From positions 25,586 to 89,585 of the forward strand of contig JACMKX010000165.1 in the NCBI GenBank assembly GCA_014379905.1: 64,000 nucleotides of DNA, written 5' to 3'. The translations under genes and the position numbers were made by a program. Position 1 is the stretch's first letter. Every line of letters starts with the position of its first letter. The DNA is from Ferruginibacter sp. (GTDB lineage Bacteria > Bacteroidota > Bacteroidia > Chitinophagales > Chitinophagaceae). Below are positions 25,584 through 34,239 of this stretch, one piece after another. Under the pieces are notes generated by a model. It ran no database searches and was not told where the DNA came from. It was given only the letters and a program-made list of their open reading frames with translations.

Positions 25584-26639
25584 TTATAAAAAACTGGCCA
25601 CGGGCATAATCACTTTTGATTCTACCATATTGCCATTGATCTCTCTTATCTGGAATTGCGCCTTACCCTGGTATAAAAGGTTCAGCCTGTCCTGTGTACT
25701 TTTAATACCAAAACCTTCTTTTGTTTCGTGGGCATGGCCATTTAATGTACCCGAATTTTGCACAATGAGTTCATGATGGTGATCATTGAATTCGGAAATT
25801 ACTTTTATCAACCCGCCATTTATTTGCCGGCTGATGCCATGCTTGATAGCATTCTCCACCAGTGTTTGCAACATCATAGGCGGTACGGGCTGATTGAGGG
25901 TATCTTCATCAATATCCATTTCAATACTCAGTCTTTCTTCAAAGCGCATATGTTCCAGGGCCAGGTAATCTTTAACGATATCCAGTTCCTGTTGCAACGG
26001 CACAGTTTCCATTTTTTCGGCCTGCATACTGCTGCGCAAAATATTACTCAACTCAGTAATGGCTCTCCTTGCTCTTTCAGGATTTTCATCCACCAGTGCA
26101 CGGATACTGTTTAAAGCATTAAAAATAAAGTGAGGATTGATATGTGCCTTAATGGTTTTCAATTCCAATTCCTTTACCACGGCTTCCAGTCGGAAAGTAT
26201 CCAATTCCTGCGAACGGGTGCGTTCTACATAGTGGTAAATATAATAGATCATATTCCACACCAGCAATAACCAAAGTGCATTGAAGCTGCTAAAAAACAG
26301 GCGCTGCATTTTAGTGTATTTCTGCAATCTTTCCGGGTTAAATTTAAGCAGGTAATCCATAGCTTCCATAGCTACTCCATATAAAATTGCAAAAAGCAGC
26401 GTGAGTATAAGCAGGTAGGCAATCTGAGTTTTTAAGGGCTTTTCCAGCACTTTGAGGCTATGAATATTCAGCCGCATTACATGACTTATCAATACACCAA
26501 GGGCACAACTTGTTAGCAGGCTCAGCATGTACAGTTGTGTCGCTTCACCAAAAGTGGTTACGAAAAAAATGCTGATGGCAACATTCGTCGACCAGCCAAT
26601 GATCTGGCACCACCAATACCTGGAAATTTTATTGAGCAT
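25584..26639 (-). CDS. LytS-like sensor histidine kinase (His_kinase, PF06580 type)
   Basis: 351 residues. Four hydrophobic segments lie in the first 135 residues. The phosphoacceptor region KTIKAHINPHFIFNALNSIRAL has the candidate histidine His170 in the NPHF(I/L)(F/Y)N motif, then an ATPase domain with PPMMLQTLVENAIKHGI (N-box) and GFGIKSTQDRL (G-box). No extracytoplasmic sensor domain is obvious, so it may sense through its membrane part. It precedes and is close to its LytTR partner (27 bp), and both are likely in one operon. Confidence 0.93.
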   Translation of the reverse strand: MLNKISRYWWCQIIGWSTNVAISIFFVTTFGEATQLYMLSLLTSCALGVLISHVMRLNIHSLKVLEKPLKTQIAYLLILTLLFAILYGVAMEAMDYLLKFNPERLQKYTKMQRLFFSSFNALWLLLVWNMIYYIYHYVERTRSQELDTFRLEAVVKELELKTIKAHINPHFIFNALNSIRALVDENPERARRAITELSNILRSSMQAEKMETVPLQQELDIVKDYLALEHMRFEERLSIEMDIDEDTLNQPVPPMMLQTLVENAIKHGISRQINGGLIKVISEFNDHHHELIVQNSGTLNGHAHETKEGFGIKSTQDRLNLLYQGKAQFQIREINGNMVESKVIMPVASFL

Positions 26640-26948
26640 ATTTTACAAATCTATACTGCTTGTTCAATTATAAATTTACGCATTTGATTAATGGCTAAAT
26701 GCTGTTGTAAGAGGCAGCAGCAGCTGCTGTAACAAGCTATTATCAACAATGTAGCAAAAAATCAGCAGGAACATTCATTGGGATGAAATCATATGTAATA
26801 AAGTGACATGTATGTTTGTAGAGCGTACAGTTTATCAGGAATAGGGAACCAGGATTTAGGATGCGCATTGGAGGCAGCTAATCCTCCTTACAAATTCCTT
26901 TCAACTAATTACCAGATAAGTTAGTTTTACAGCATAATAACATCATAA
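26640..26948. other. Intergenic region between divergent histidine kinase and ruvB
   Basis: 309 bp, with promoters for both directions expected. A GCAGCAGCTGCTG palindrome lies near 26711-26723 with flanking TTGT/ACAA. No coding ORF, RNA gene or clear TAnnTTTG/TTG pair was recognised. Confidence 0.5.
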
Positions 26949-27992
26949 ATGGCCAATTCTAATTTAAATAGTGACGCAGGAGGAATGAATCCTGCAGACA
27001 AAGAGTTTGAAAACAATATCAGGCCAGGGGTGATTGACGATTTCAGCGGGCAATTGCAAACCATTGAAAACCTTCGGGTATTTATTAAAGCCGCCAAACA
27101 AAGGGGTGAAGCACTGGATCATATTTTATTTCATGGTCCCCCAGGGCTGGGCAAGACTACGCTGAGTCGCATTGTAGCCAACGAACTGGGGGTAAGCATA
27201 AAGGAAACCAGTGGACCGGTTATTGAAAAGCCTGCCGACCTTGCCGGCCTGCTTACCAACCTGGAGCCAAATGATGTATTGTTTATAGATGAGATTCACC
27301 GCTTAAGCACCGTTGTAGAAGAATACCTGTATGCTGCCATGGAAGATTTTCGCATTGACATCATGATCGATAGCGGACCCAGTGCCCGCAGCGTGCAGAT
27401 CAACCTTAATCCGTTTACATTGGTAGGCGCCACTACCCGGAGCGGTTTATTAACAGCACCTTTGTTATCAAGATTTGGTATTAAATCACGACTGGAATAT
27501 TATGATGCCAAAACACTAAAAAATATATTGCTTCGCAGTGCCGGTATTTTAAATACTAAAATAACCAGCGATGCTGCCGCAGAAATTGCCGGCCGAAGTC
27601 GTGGTACTCCCCGTATTTCCAATGGTTTACTAAGACGGGTGCGTGACTTTGCACAGGTACTGGGCAATGGCGTGATAGACATGAATATTACAGAACATGC
27701 TTTGAAGGCCTTGAATGTAGATGCCTACGGTCTGGACGATATGGATAACCGTATCCTGACTACCATCATAGATAAATTTAAAGGTGGGCCTGTAGGTATT
27801 ACCACCATTGCTACGGCAGTGGGTGAAGAACCTGGCACGCTGGAAGAAGTGTATGAACCATTTTTGATACAGGAAGGATTTTTGCAACGCACATCACGCG
27901 GAAGGGAAGTAACCGCAAAAGCTTATGCGCACCTGGGACGAAACCAACAGATGGGAAATGGGCAGCCGAATTTGTTTGGGAGAGGGATTTAG
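26949..27992 (+). CDS. ruvB: Holliday junction branch-migration ATPase RuvB
   Basis: 347 residues. Walker A is [13 protein letters not shown], Walker B is [11 protein letters not shown], sensor/arginine-finger elements are [19 protein letters not shown], and the C-terminal winged helix has [40 protein letters not shown]. Family role: hexameric motor that, with RuvA, moves Holliday junctions in recombination and repair. Length and motifs are normal. It is alone on its strand, followed by a long non-coding stretch and the terminator at 28171-28198. Confidence 0.98.
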   Translation: MANSNLNSDAGGMNPADKEFENNIRPGVIDDFSGQLQTIENLRVFIKAAKQRGEALDHILFHGPPGLGKTTLSRIVANELGVSIKETSGPVIEKPADLAGLLTNLEPNDVLFIDEIHRLSTVVEEYLYAAMEDFRIDIMIDSGPSARSVQINLNPFTLVGATTRSGLLTAPLLSRFGIKSRLEYYDAKTLKNILLRSAGILNTKITSDAAAEIAGRSRGTPRISNGLLRRVRDFAQVLGNGVIDMNITEHALKALNVDAYGLDDMDNRILTTIIDKFKGGPVGITTIATAVGEEPGTLEEVYEPFLIQEGFLQRTSRGREVTAKAYAHLGRNQQMGNGQPNLFGRGI

Positions 27993-28170
27993 AAAGTCCA
28001 TGGGGCCAAAGTCGATAGACCGGCTTTAGAATTTGAATAACGAAATGAATGTGTGAAAGAATAATTTTTAACCACGGGGAAAGCGGAATAAGGCACAGGG
28101 AACTCGGAGCGACGCTGTATATGCTGTAGTGTATTTTTCTCTGATCCTATGTAGTTATTAAAATAAAAAA

Positions 28171-28198
28171 AGAGGCTGCATTTTTTTATGCAGCCTCT
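28171..28198. terminator. Bidirectional intrinsic terminator
   Basis: AGAGGCTGCAT (28171-28181) pairs with ATGCAGCCTCT (28188-28198) around a T-rich loop, with an A-run upstream on the plus strand. It sits 20 bp from the stop of the minus-strand response regulator gene and after ruvB. Confidence 0.85.
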
Positions 28199-28217
28199 TC
28201 CACTATATAAGTTTCAT

Positions 28218-28916
28218 CTATTCACTTTCTACCAATCTGAAACCATTACCGTGAATATTCACGATCTCCAGCTTGGAATCTTCTTTTAAATACTTACGCA
28301 ATTTGGCAATGTATACATCCATGCTGCGGCCATTAAAATAGGTATCGCTTCCCCATATTTTTTTAAGGGCTGCTTCCCTTGGCAACAGGTCATTTTTGTA
28401 TTCTGACAGCATTTTAAGCAATTCATTTTCTTTTGGAGAAAGCGTTTGTGTTTTACCATTTACGGTTAACTCACGCAGGCGTGGATTAAAATGATAAGAA
28501 CCCAGGTCAAATTCTGCATTCACTTCTTCCTTATGCATTTCTTCATTACGTTTTAAGATCGCTTTGATTTTGTGCAGTAATACCTCACTGTCAAAAGGTT
28601 TGGTGATATAATCATCTGCACCCAATTTGTATCCCTGTATGATATCATCTTTCATTGTTTTTGCACTCAGGAAAAACAGGGGTACATCAGGATTTATATC
28701 TCTTATTTCTTCTGCTACAGTAAATCCGTCCATATTGGGCATCATTACATCCAGCAGGCAGATATCAAATTTTTCTCTTTGAAAAGCTGCCAGGCCCAGG
28801 CGGCCGTCTCTTTCAAGGGTAACGTCGTAGTCATTCAATTCTAAATAGTTCTTTAATACCATGCCCAGATTTGTGTCATCTTCGCACAATAAAATTTTTG
28901 GTTTAGCTGCATCCAT
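28218..28916 (-). CDS. OmpR/PhoB-family response regulator
   Basis: 232 residues. The receiver has Asp13/Asp14, phosphoacceptor Asp56 in DICLLDVMMPNMDG, and lysine in DDYITKPFDSEV. The C-terminal winged helix (about 135-230) contains LSPKENELLKMLSEYKNDLLPREAALKKIWG and MDVYIAKLRKYL, typical of OmpR/PhoB DNA binding. No cognate kinase gene is adjacent, so it is an orphan in this window. It is followed by a terminator 20 bp after its stop. Confidence 0.95.
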   Translation of the reverse strand: MDAAKPKILLCEDDTNLGMVLKNYLELNDYDVTLERDGRLGLAAFQREKFDICLLDVMMPNMDGFTVAEEIRDINPDVPLFFLSAKTMKDDIIQGYKLGADDYITKPFDSEVLLHKIKAILKRNEEMHKEEVNAEFDLGSYHFNPRLRELTVNGKTQTLSPKENELLKMLSEYKNDLLPREAALKKIWGSDTYFNGRSMDVYIAKLRKYLKEDSKLEIVNIHGNGFRLVESE

Positions 28917-29147
28917 GTCTTTTCGTTTTTTACAAATAAAATTATTCTGTTATTTATACCACTAATATAATGCCTAAATTTTTGTTAACCCTTTAGAAAT
29001 TTATGATTTCATTCAGTCGCGAAGGCGCAAAGACGCTAAGTGGAGATTTTATTCCTATATGATCTTGCGAATTGTTATTTATTAAACCAGCGCTTTTGAA
29101 AATACTTTCAAAATAATTTTACCGGTCTATAGGCCATGGACTATGGA

Positions 29148-30110
29148 CTATTGATCCTTTCTCCCAACAAACTGCTTGTCCGTCAACGTTTTTAAAAAGG
29201 CCACCAAATCGGCATTGTCCTGGTTACTAAGCTGCAGTGGCTGCAGGAGCAGGGTATCCATGTTAAGCGGATCTTCTACAAACATGTACGGATTGTTGTA
29301 ATACTGCACTACCTGCTCCAGTGTTTTAAATCTTCCGTCGTGCATATAAGGGCCGGTTACTGCCACGTTCCTTAAGCCCGGTGTTTTAAATCGTCCCAGG
29401 TCTTTTTGTTCTTTGGTTATTAAAAAACGGCCTTCATCTTTTTGAGAAATGCCATTATAAAGACCGATATTTTTAAATTCGTCATTGGTAAAATCTTCGG
29501 TAGAATGGCAATCAAAACATTTTGCCCTGTTACTAATGAACAGCTGGCGGCCGTTTTCTTCCTGTTGCGATAATTCCCCTTTACCATTGGCCCAATCATC
29601 AAATTTGCTCTTGTCTGTTTCCAGGGTTTTTTCAAAAGCGGCAAAGGCAGCACCCAGGTTTTGGGCATTGGGTAACTGGCCAAAAACCTTTTTAAACAGT
29701 TTCCGGTATCTTTCCGAACGGTTGAGCCTTTCCACGGCTACTGTAATTGCTAGTCCCATTTCATCCGGGTTTGCAATAGGTATGAGCGCCTGTTCTTCCA
29801 AAGTTTTTGCTCTTCCATCCCAGAAAAAGTAAGGGCGGTTCTTCATGTTTAAAACGGAAGGCGTATTTCTTGAAGTGAGTTTACCGTAGATGCCGGTGCT
29901 GAAAGCCACTGTATCTGCGAATGCAAAATCAGGTTTGTGGCAACTTGCGCAGCTAACGCTTGAATCTTTGGAAAGCATTTTTTCTGAAAATAGTTGTTTG
30001 CCAAGATCTGCGCGGGTTTTTATTTTCCTGCCGGGCTCGTCAAAAGATATAGTCAACGCAGCTATGAGCACAATTGTAAAAAATATTATGACAGGCATCC
30101 TCTTCATCAT
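29148..30110 (-). CDS. Di-heme cytochrome c peroxidase/MauG-family protein
   Basis: 320 residues with an N-terminal export signal. Heme sites are C54-A-S-C57-H58 and C198-F-D-C201-H202. LGKQLFSEKMLSKDSSVSCASCH and FKTPGLRNVAVTGPYMHDGRFKTLEQVVQYY are CcpA/MauG elements. The role is a periplasmic di-heme redox enzyme, likely peroxidase. Unlike the two other copies in the window it has no obvious partner gene beside it. Confidence 0.9.
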   Translation of the reverse strand: MMKRMPVIIFFTIVLIAALTISFDEPGRKIKTRADLGKQLFSEKMLSKDSSVSCASCHKPDFAFADTVAFSTGIYGKLTSRNTPSVLNMKNRPYFFWDGRAKTLEEQALIPIANPDEMGLAITVAVERLNRSERYRKLFKKVFGQLPNAQNLGAAFAAFEKTLETDKSKFDDWANGKGELSQQEENGRQLFISNRAKCFDCHSTEDFTNDEFKNIGLYNGISQKDEGRFLITKEQKDLGRFKTPGLRNVAVTGPYMHDGRFKTLEQVVQYYNNPYMFVEDPLNMDTLLLQPLQLSNQDNADLVAFLKTLTDKQFVGRKDQ

Positions 30111-30188
30111 TTCAAAATTACGCAGATTTATTTTTTAGAAACAGAACAAAAGGAAAGTAGAACACAGAATTATATTAAACTTGTAAAA

Positions 30189-30254
30189 CGTCTCCACGAC
30201 TAAACGTCAGATAAATACCGTGTAGACGGTAAGGCGTGATTGCCTCCGGCAATC
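30189..30254. repeat. Two hairpins in the leader of the HerA-like ATPase gene
   Basis: CGTCTCCACG (30189-30198) pairs with CGTGTAGACG (30219-30228), one mismatch. GATTGCC (30238-30244) pairs perfectly with GGCAATC (30248-30254). No T-run follows. They lie in the 230-bp space between divergent genes; whether they are regulatory or REP-like is unknown. Confidence 0.55.
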
Positions 30255-30340
30255 GGCATTCATCTGTTCAATCAGTATCATCTGCGTTCTATTTCTTTCT
30301 TTTTATTGGAGTAATCTGTAACTTTCAAAAAAAATATTCC

Positions 30341-31882
30341 ATGTCGGATAAAAATAAATTTATAGAAGATATTAAGAACGGGTACAGCTTCAAAGGTGAA
30401 TCTGTAAAAATTGGGGCTGCCATACTTGATGGAGAAGTAGTGCCCGAAGCCGGCATCTACCTTCCCCTAAAAACCTTGAACCGCCACGGATTGATTGCAG
30501 GTGCCACCGGAACCGGTAAAACAAAAACATTGCAGACCATCAGTGAATTTTTAAGTGACGCCAGTGTGCCTGTGATGTTAATGGATATCAAGGGCGATTT
30601 AAGTGGTATTGCTGCAGCAGGATCGGTGAATGATAAACTTACAGAACGATACCAAAAATTGCAACTGGATTATAAACCCGAAGCATTCCCTTCCGAATTA
30701 TTGTCACTTACCGGTAAAGATGGTGTGCGTTTAAGAGCTACCGTTAGCGAATTCGGCCCGGTATTGCTTAATAAAATACTAGGACTCAATGATACCCAGG
30801 GTGGCATAGTAGCCCTTATCTTTAAATACTGCGATGATCAGAAGCTGCCCCTGCTGAACCTGAAAGATTTTATAAAAGTACTGCAGTATGTTGGCAATGA
30901 AGGCAAGGCCGAAATTGAAAGGGAATATGGTAAAATATCTACCACCAGTACGGGAACCATCTTAAGAAAGGTGATAGAATTGCAACAACAGGGTGCTGAT
31001 ATTTTTTTTGGTGAAAGAAGTTTTGAAGTGGCCGACCTTATGCGCATCAGCGAGGATGGCCGTGGTATGATCAATATTTTAAGGGTTACCGACCTCCAGG
31101 ACAGGCCCAAACTCTTTTCCACTTTTATGTTGCAGCTCCTGGCAGAACTATATGCAAGCAGCCCGGAAGAAGGGGACCTGGATAAACCCAAACTGGTGAT
31201 GTTCATAGATGAAGCCCATCTTATTTTCCAGGAAGCAAGCAGCGATTTGCTGGAACAAATAGAAACAATCATTAAACTGATCCGCTCCAAAGGCATCGGC
31301 ATTTTCTTTTGTACCCAAAATCCCATGGATGTGCCGGCCGCGGTATTGGGACAACTTGGCTTAAAAGTGCAACATGCTTTAAGGGCATTTACAGCGGCCG
31401 ACAGGAAAGTGATTAAACAAACGGCAGAGAACTACCCCGAAACTGATTATTACAAAACGGAGGACCTTATTACCCAGCTGGGCATTGGGGAGGCGCTGGT
31501 TACCATGCTAAATGAAAAAGGAATACCTACCCCGCTGGCCCATACAATGCTGTGCTCACCAAGAAGCCGGATGGATGTATTGACAGCAGGTGAAATCAGT
31601 AATATTTTGAACCAAAGCAAGCTGGTTGAAAAATATAATAAGGAGGTGGACAGCAAAAGTGCTTATGAAATATTGACTGAAAAACTAAATGAAGCTGCAG
31701 AAAATCCTCCACCGGAAACCCGCAAAAACACGAAGGAAGAATTAACCACTTTTGAGAAAATAACCAGCAATACAGTGGTAAAAAGTATGGCCAGAACAGC
31801 TGGAAAAAGCATCGTCAGGTCGCTTTTAGGGGCACTTGGGCTGGGGGGTAAGACGAGTAGAAAAAAGACTAGCTGGTTTTGA
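30341..31882 (+). CDS. HerA-like/DUF853 family ATPase (YjgR type)
   Basis: 513 residues from MSDKNKFIEDIKNGYSFKG at 30341. Walker A is AGATGTGKTKTLQ near residue 60 and Walker B is LVMFIDEAHLIFQ near residue 285. FFCTQNPMDVPAAVLGQLG and the C-terminal AENPPPETRKN tail match DUF853 (helicase HerA-like C-terminal) proteins. The family is widespread but its role is poorly defined; DNA translocation is suggested only by the HerA/FtsK likeness. An in-frame upstream TTG (30236) would add 35 residues that look non-native, so 30341 is preferred. Confidence 0.88.
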   Translation: MSDKNKFIEDIKNGYSFKGESVKIGAAILDGEVVPEAGIYLPLKTLNRHGLIAGATGTGKTKTLQTISEFLSDASVPVMLMDIKGDLSGIAAAGSVNDKLTERYQKLQLDYKPEAFPSELLSLTGKDGVRLRATVSEFGPVLLNKILGLNDTQGGIVALIFKYCDDQKLPLLNLKDFIKVLQYVGNEGKAEIEREYGKISTTSTGTILRKVIELQQQGADIFFGERSFEVADLMRISEDGRGMINILRVTDLQDRPKLFSTFMLQLLAELYASSPEEGDLDKPKLVMFIDEAHLIFQEASSDLLEQIETIIKLIRSKGIGIFFCTQNPMDVPAAVLGQLGLKVQHALRAFTAADRKVIKQTAENYPETDYYKTEDLITQLGIGEALVTMLNEKGIPTPLAHTMLCSPRSRMDVLTAGEISNILNQSKLVEKYNKEVDSKSAYEILTEKLNEAAENPPPETRKNTKEELTTFEKITSNTVVKSMARTAGKSIVRSLLGALGLGGKTSRKKTSWF

Positions 31883-32040
31883 CTTTGAATTAAGTTATAC
31901 ACATTTATAATAATCAATTGAGGTTTAAAATCTTTTTATAAATAATTATAAACCAATTATTTGGAGATGTAATCTAAGACCGATTCGTTAAATTTCTAAG
32001 GCCTTTGTAGTAATATTTCTACAAATACTTTATAAAATAC

Positions 32041-32071
32041 TTGGATAATATAAAAGTGCGCATTATCTTCG
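32041..32071 (+). promoter_or_regulatory. Candidate promoter upstream of a possible small RNA
   Basis: TTG at 32041-32043, a 20-base spacer, then TATCTTCG at 32064-32071, one mismatch from TAnnTTTG. No ORF follows before the terminator-like stem at 32106-32136. Confidence 0.4.
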
Positions 32072-32075
32072 TTTC

Positions 32076-32136
32076 GGTTTTTCATAGGATATTGGATTTT
32101 AAAGCGGGACTAGATTTCTATCTTGGTCCCTTTTTT
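32076..32136 (+). ncRNA. Candidate orphan small RNA of about 60 nt
   Basis: The stretch between the promoter-like sequence at 32041-32071 and the terminator-like stem at 32106-32136 contains no ORF. It could give a short transcript that ends in the stem GGGAC...GTCCC and a T6 run. No family is recognised. The plus-strand T-run shows this stem is not for recQ, which lies on the minus strand, and it is over 220 bp past the HerA-like stop codon. Confidence 0.3.
32106..32136 (+). terminator. Intrinsic terminator-like stem
   Basis: GGGACTAGA (32106-32114) pairs with TCTTGGTCCC (32121-32130) allowing one bulge, followed by TTTTTT (32131-32136). It faces rightward. Confidence 0.6.
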
Positions 32137-32139
32137 ATT

Positions 32140-34062
32140 TTACCCCTGCCCGTTTTTGCGTTTTTCAACCAGGCCCTCTGCGGTTTGATGCAGTTTTTCT
32201 TCCGCTTGTAAAAACAGGATTACCTGCCAGCTGTCTTTTTGTTTTGTGCCATATAAACTTTTTACCAGCATATTGATATCCATTGCCCCCGCTTCCAATA
32301 AATTATAAATGGTGGTTTCTATCTGTGTAAACTCCGCTTCCGATAAACTGGTGAGGTGATTATTGATGCAATTATCGCAGATGCCACAATTTTTTTGTGT
32401 TGGCGCTGCAAAGTAAGCGGCCAGTATTGCCTCGCGGCAGGTGCTGGTATTACCTATGTAGCCAGTCATAGCTTGTACTCTTTGTTCATACAGCCGGCGG
32501 CGTTCTTTTACCTGCCGGTCATCTATCTTAAAATCATCGGAGTACATACGGTTCTTTTGCAGGAATAATTGTGGTTTGTCAGACGGAGGCTGGTAACTGA
32601 TGATACCATAACGATGCAGCTCCTTTAAAGCAGCAATGGTTTTACCTGTATCCATCTTTAAAAACCTGGCCAGTGTGCTTTCGTAGATGCTCACGACAAA
32701 ATCGTAAATGCCTTCATAACTACGGAGCAATGCTTTGATAACGGGCTCCAGCTGCGGTTTGGTTTTCTCCAGCTCGGCCATATCTGTTTTGGATGCAATG
32801 AACATAACGGTAGACGGTTTAAAGAAGATCTCGTTATAGCTCAATATATCTTCCCTGGCCAGGGCCTGTATTCCATAGGTTACTTTAAAAATATCAAGGT
32901 TAAAGTTTTTGCCGAAGGTTGCAATATCAAAATCAAAACTTTCTCCTTCCCCTCCACCGGCTGCCACCTGCAGGTGGTTCATCAAAGCTGTATATATTAT
33001 TTTTATGTCATCTGGCAGCGGGTAGCGAATGGCTGCCTGGTTTAACAGTTCAGTTGTTTCTTTTGGTTGGTACAGCAACACAGCATAGGCCCTTTTGCCA
33101 TCCCGCCCGGCACGCCCTGCTTCCTGGTAATAATTTTCCAGGCAATCGGGCACATTGTAGTGAATAACGGTACGCACATCAGGCTTGTCGATCCCCATGC
33201 CAAATGCATTGGTACATACCATTACCCTTGTTTCATTTTTTACCCATGATTCCTGTTTCTGAGTGCGTTCATCATTGTGCAAACCTGCATGGTAGTAATC
33301 GGCATTAATACCGCGAAGTTTCAACAGTTCAGCTACCTGCTGGGTTTGCTTCCTGCTTTTGCAGTATACAATAGAACTACCTGGCACATTGGCTAATATC
33401 TCCTGAAGTTTGGTTTCTTTTGATTCAGGCGAAAAAATGCTATAGGATAAATTGGGCCGCTCAAAGGATTGTTTAAACTGCAGGCCTTCTTTACCAAAAG
33501 CAAGTTTTTGCATGATGTCTTCCTGTACCTCTTTGGTGGCCGAGGCTGTAAGGGCTATTACCGGTACTCCTGGCAACTCCTCCCGCAGGTTGGCTATGCG
33601 GAGGTAGGGCGGACGAAAATCGTAACCCCATTGGGAGATACAATGGGCTTCATCTACAGCAATAAGGCAAGGTTTAATAGCCGGGAGAAATTCTTTAAAT
33701 AATTCCGTTTCTAATCTTTCCGGGGAAACGTAGAGGAATTTATAGTTACCAAAAGCTGCATTTTGCAGTGTGTTTTTTACTTCCATAAAATGCATGCCAC
33801 TGTATACCGCCAGTGCAGGGATGCCTTTGTTGGTTAAGTTTTCAACCTGGTCTTTTATTAAGGCAATGAGCGGACTTACAACAATACAGATTCCTTCCAT
33901 GGCCATTACCGGTACCTGGAAGCAAACGGATTTGCCGCCACCGGTAGGAAGGAGGGCCAGGACATCTTTTTTTGCCAGTACCGCTTCTATGATGTCCTGC
34001 TGCAGGGGCCGGAAGTTATTGTAACCCCAATATTTTTTTAATATGCTATGGATATCTGCCAA
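32140..34062 (-). CDS. recQ: ATP-dependent DNA helicase RecQ
   Basis: 640 residues. Walker A is LLPTGGGKSVCFQ (41-45 core), the DEAH box is AVDEAHCISQWGYDFRP, and helicase motif VI is YYQEAGRAGRDGKRA. The RQC zinc site is split between STCREAILAAYFA and CGICDNC. The protein ends soon after, without an obvious HRDC domain, as in short RecQ forms. Family role: 3'-5' unwinding in recombination and replication-fork repair. The copA-like gene lies upstream (transcribed toward it), separated by repeats at 34.1 kb. Confidence 0.97.
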   Translation of the reverse strand: MADIHSILKKYWGYNNFRPLQQDIIEAVLAKKDVLALLPTGGGKSVCFQVPVMAMEGICIVVSPLIALIKDQVENLTNKGIPALAVYSGMHFMEVKNTLQNAAFGNYKFLYVSPERLETELFKEFLPAIKPCLIAVDEAHCISQWGYDFRPPYLRIANLREELPGVPVIALTASATKEVQEDIMQKLAFGKEGLQFKQSFERPNLSYSIFSPESKETKLQEILANVPGSSIVYCKSRKQTQQVAELLKLRGINADYYHAGLHNDERTQKQESWVKNETRVMVCTNAFGMGIDKPDVRTVIHYNVPDCLENYYQEAGRAGRDGKRAYAVLLYQPKETTELLNQAAIRYPLPDDIKIIYTALMNHLQVAAGGGEGESFDFDIATFGKNFNLDIFKVTYGIQALAREDILSYNEIFFKPSTVMFIASKTDMAELEKTKPQLEPVIKALLRSYEGIYDFVVSIYESTLARFLKMDTGKTIAALKELHRYGIISYQPPSDKPQLFLQKNRMYSDDFKIDDRQVKERRRLYEQRVQAMTGYIGNTSTCREAILAAYFAAPTQKNCGICDNCINNHLTSLSEAEFTQIETTIYNLLEAGAMDINMLVKSLYGTKQKDSWQVILFLQAEEKLHQTAEGLVEKRKNGQG

Positions 34063-34089
34063 CGGTTGGAAAGGTATTAAAAAGAATTA

Positions 34090-34131
34090 ACCGCTAAGGC
34101 GCAAAGACGCTAAATTTCTTTGCGTTTTTTC
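34090..34131. repeat. CGCAAAGACGCTAA-type repeat
   Basis: CCGCTAAGGCGCAAAGACGCTAA occurs in the 34091-34113 area (core 34099-34113), and a similar GGCGCAAAGACGCTAAG is at about 29024-29040. CGCAAAGA here can pair with TCTTTGCG a few bases downstream. It appears to be a dispersed short intergenic repeat. Confidence 0.55.
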
Positions 34132-34179
34132 GCAAAGAAGAGGTGACATCTTTCCCAAAAGATGTCACCTCTTCTTTGC
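34132..34179. repeat. 22-bp perfect inverted repeat with GTGACATCTTT core
   Basis: Arms 34132-34153 and 34158-34179 are perfectly complementary around loop CCCA. The inner half (GACATCTTT/AAAGATGTC) is shared with the hairpin at 2034-2080, while the outer half matches its own neighbourhood. Located between recQ and the metal ATPase gene. Confidence 0.8.
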
Positions 34180-34190
34180 AGTTGCGTTCT

Positions 34191-34238
34191 TTTTTCAACA
34201 GTTGACACCTTTTTGAAAAGATGTCATGTGTTGAAAAA
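34191..34238. repeat. Third member of the GACATC-core hairpins, at the end of the metal-ATPase gene
   Basis: TTTTTCAACA (34191-34200) pairs with TGTTGAAAAA (34229-34238), and TGACA pairs with TGTCA inside, around a core TTTTTGAAAAGATGTC. It lies 1 bp beyond the stop codon of the P-type ATPase (minus strand) and has a T-run in that direction, so it likely serves as its terminator. Confidence 0.7.
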
Positions 34239-34239
34239 A

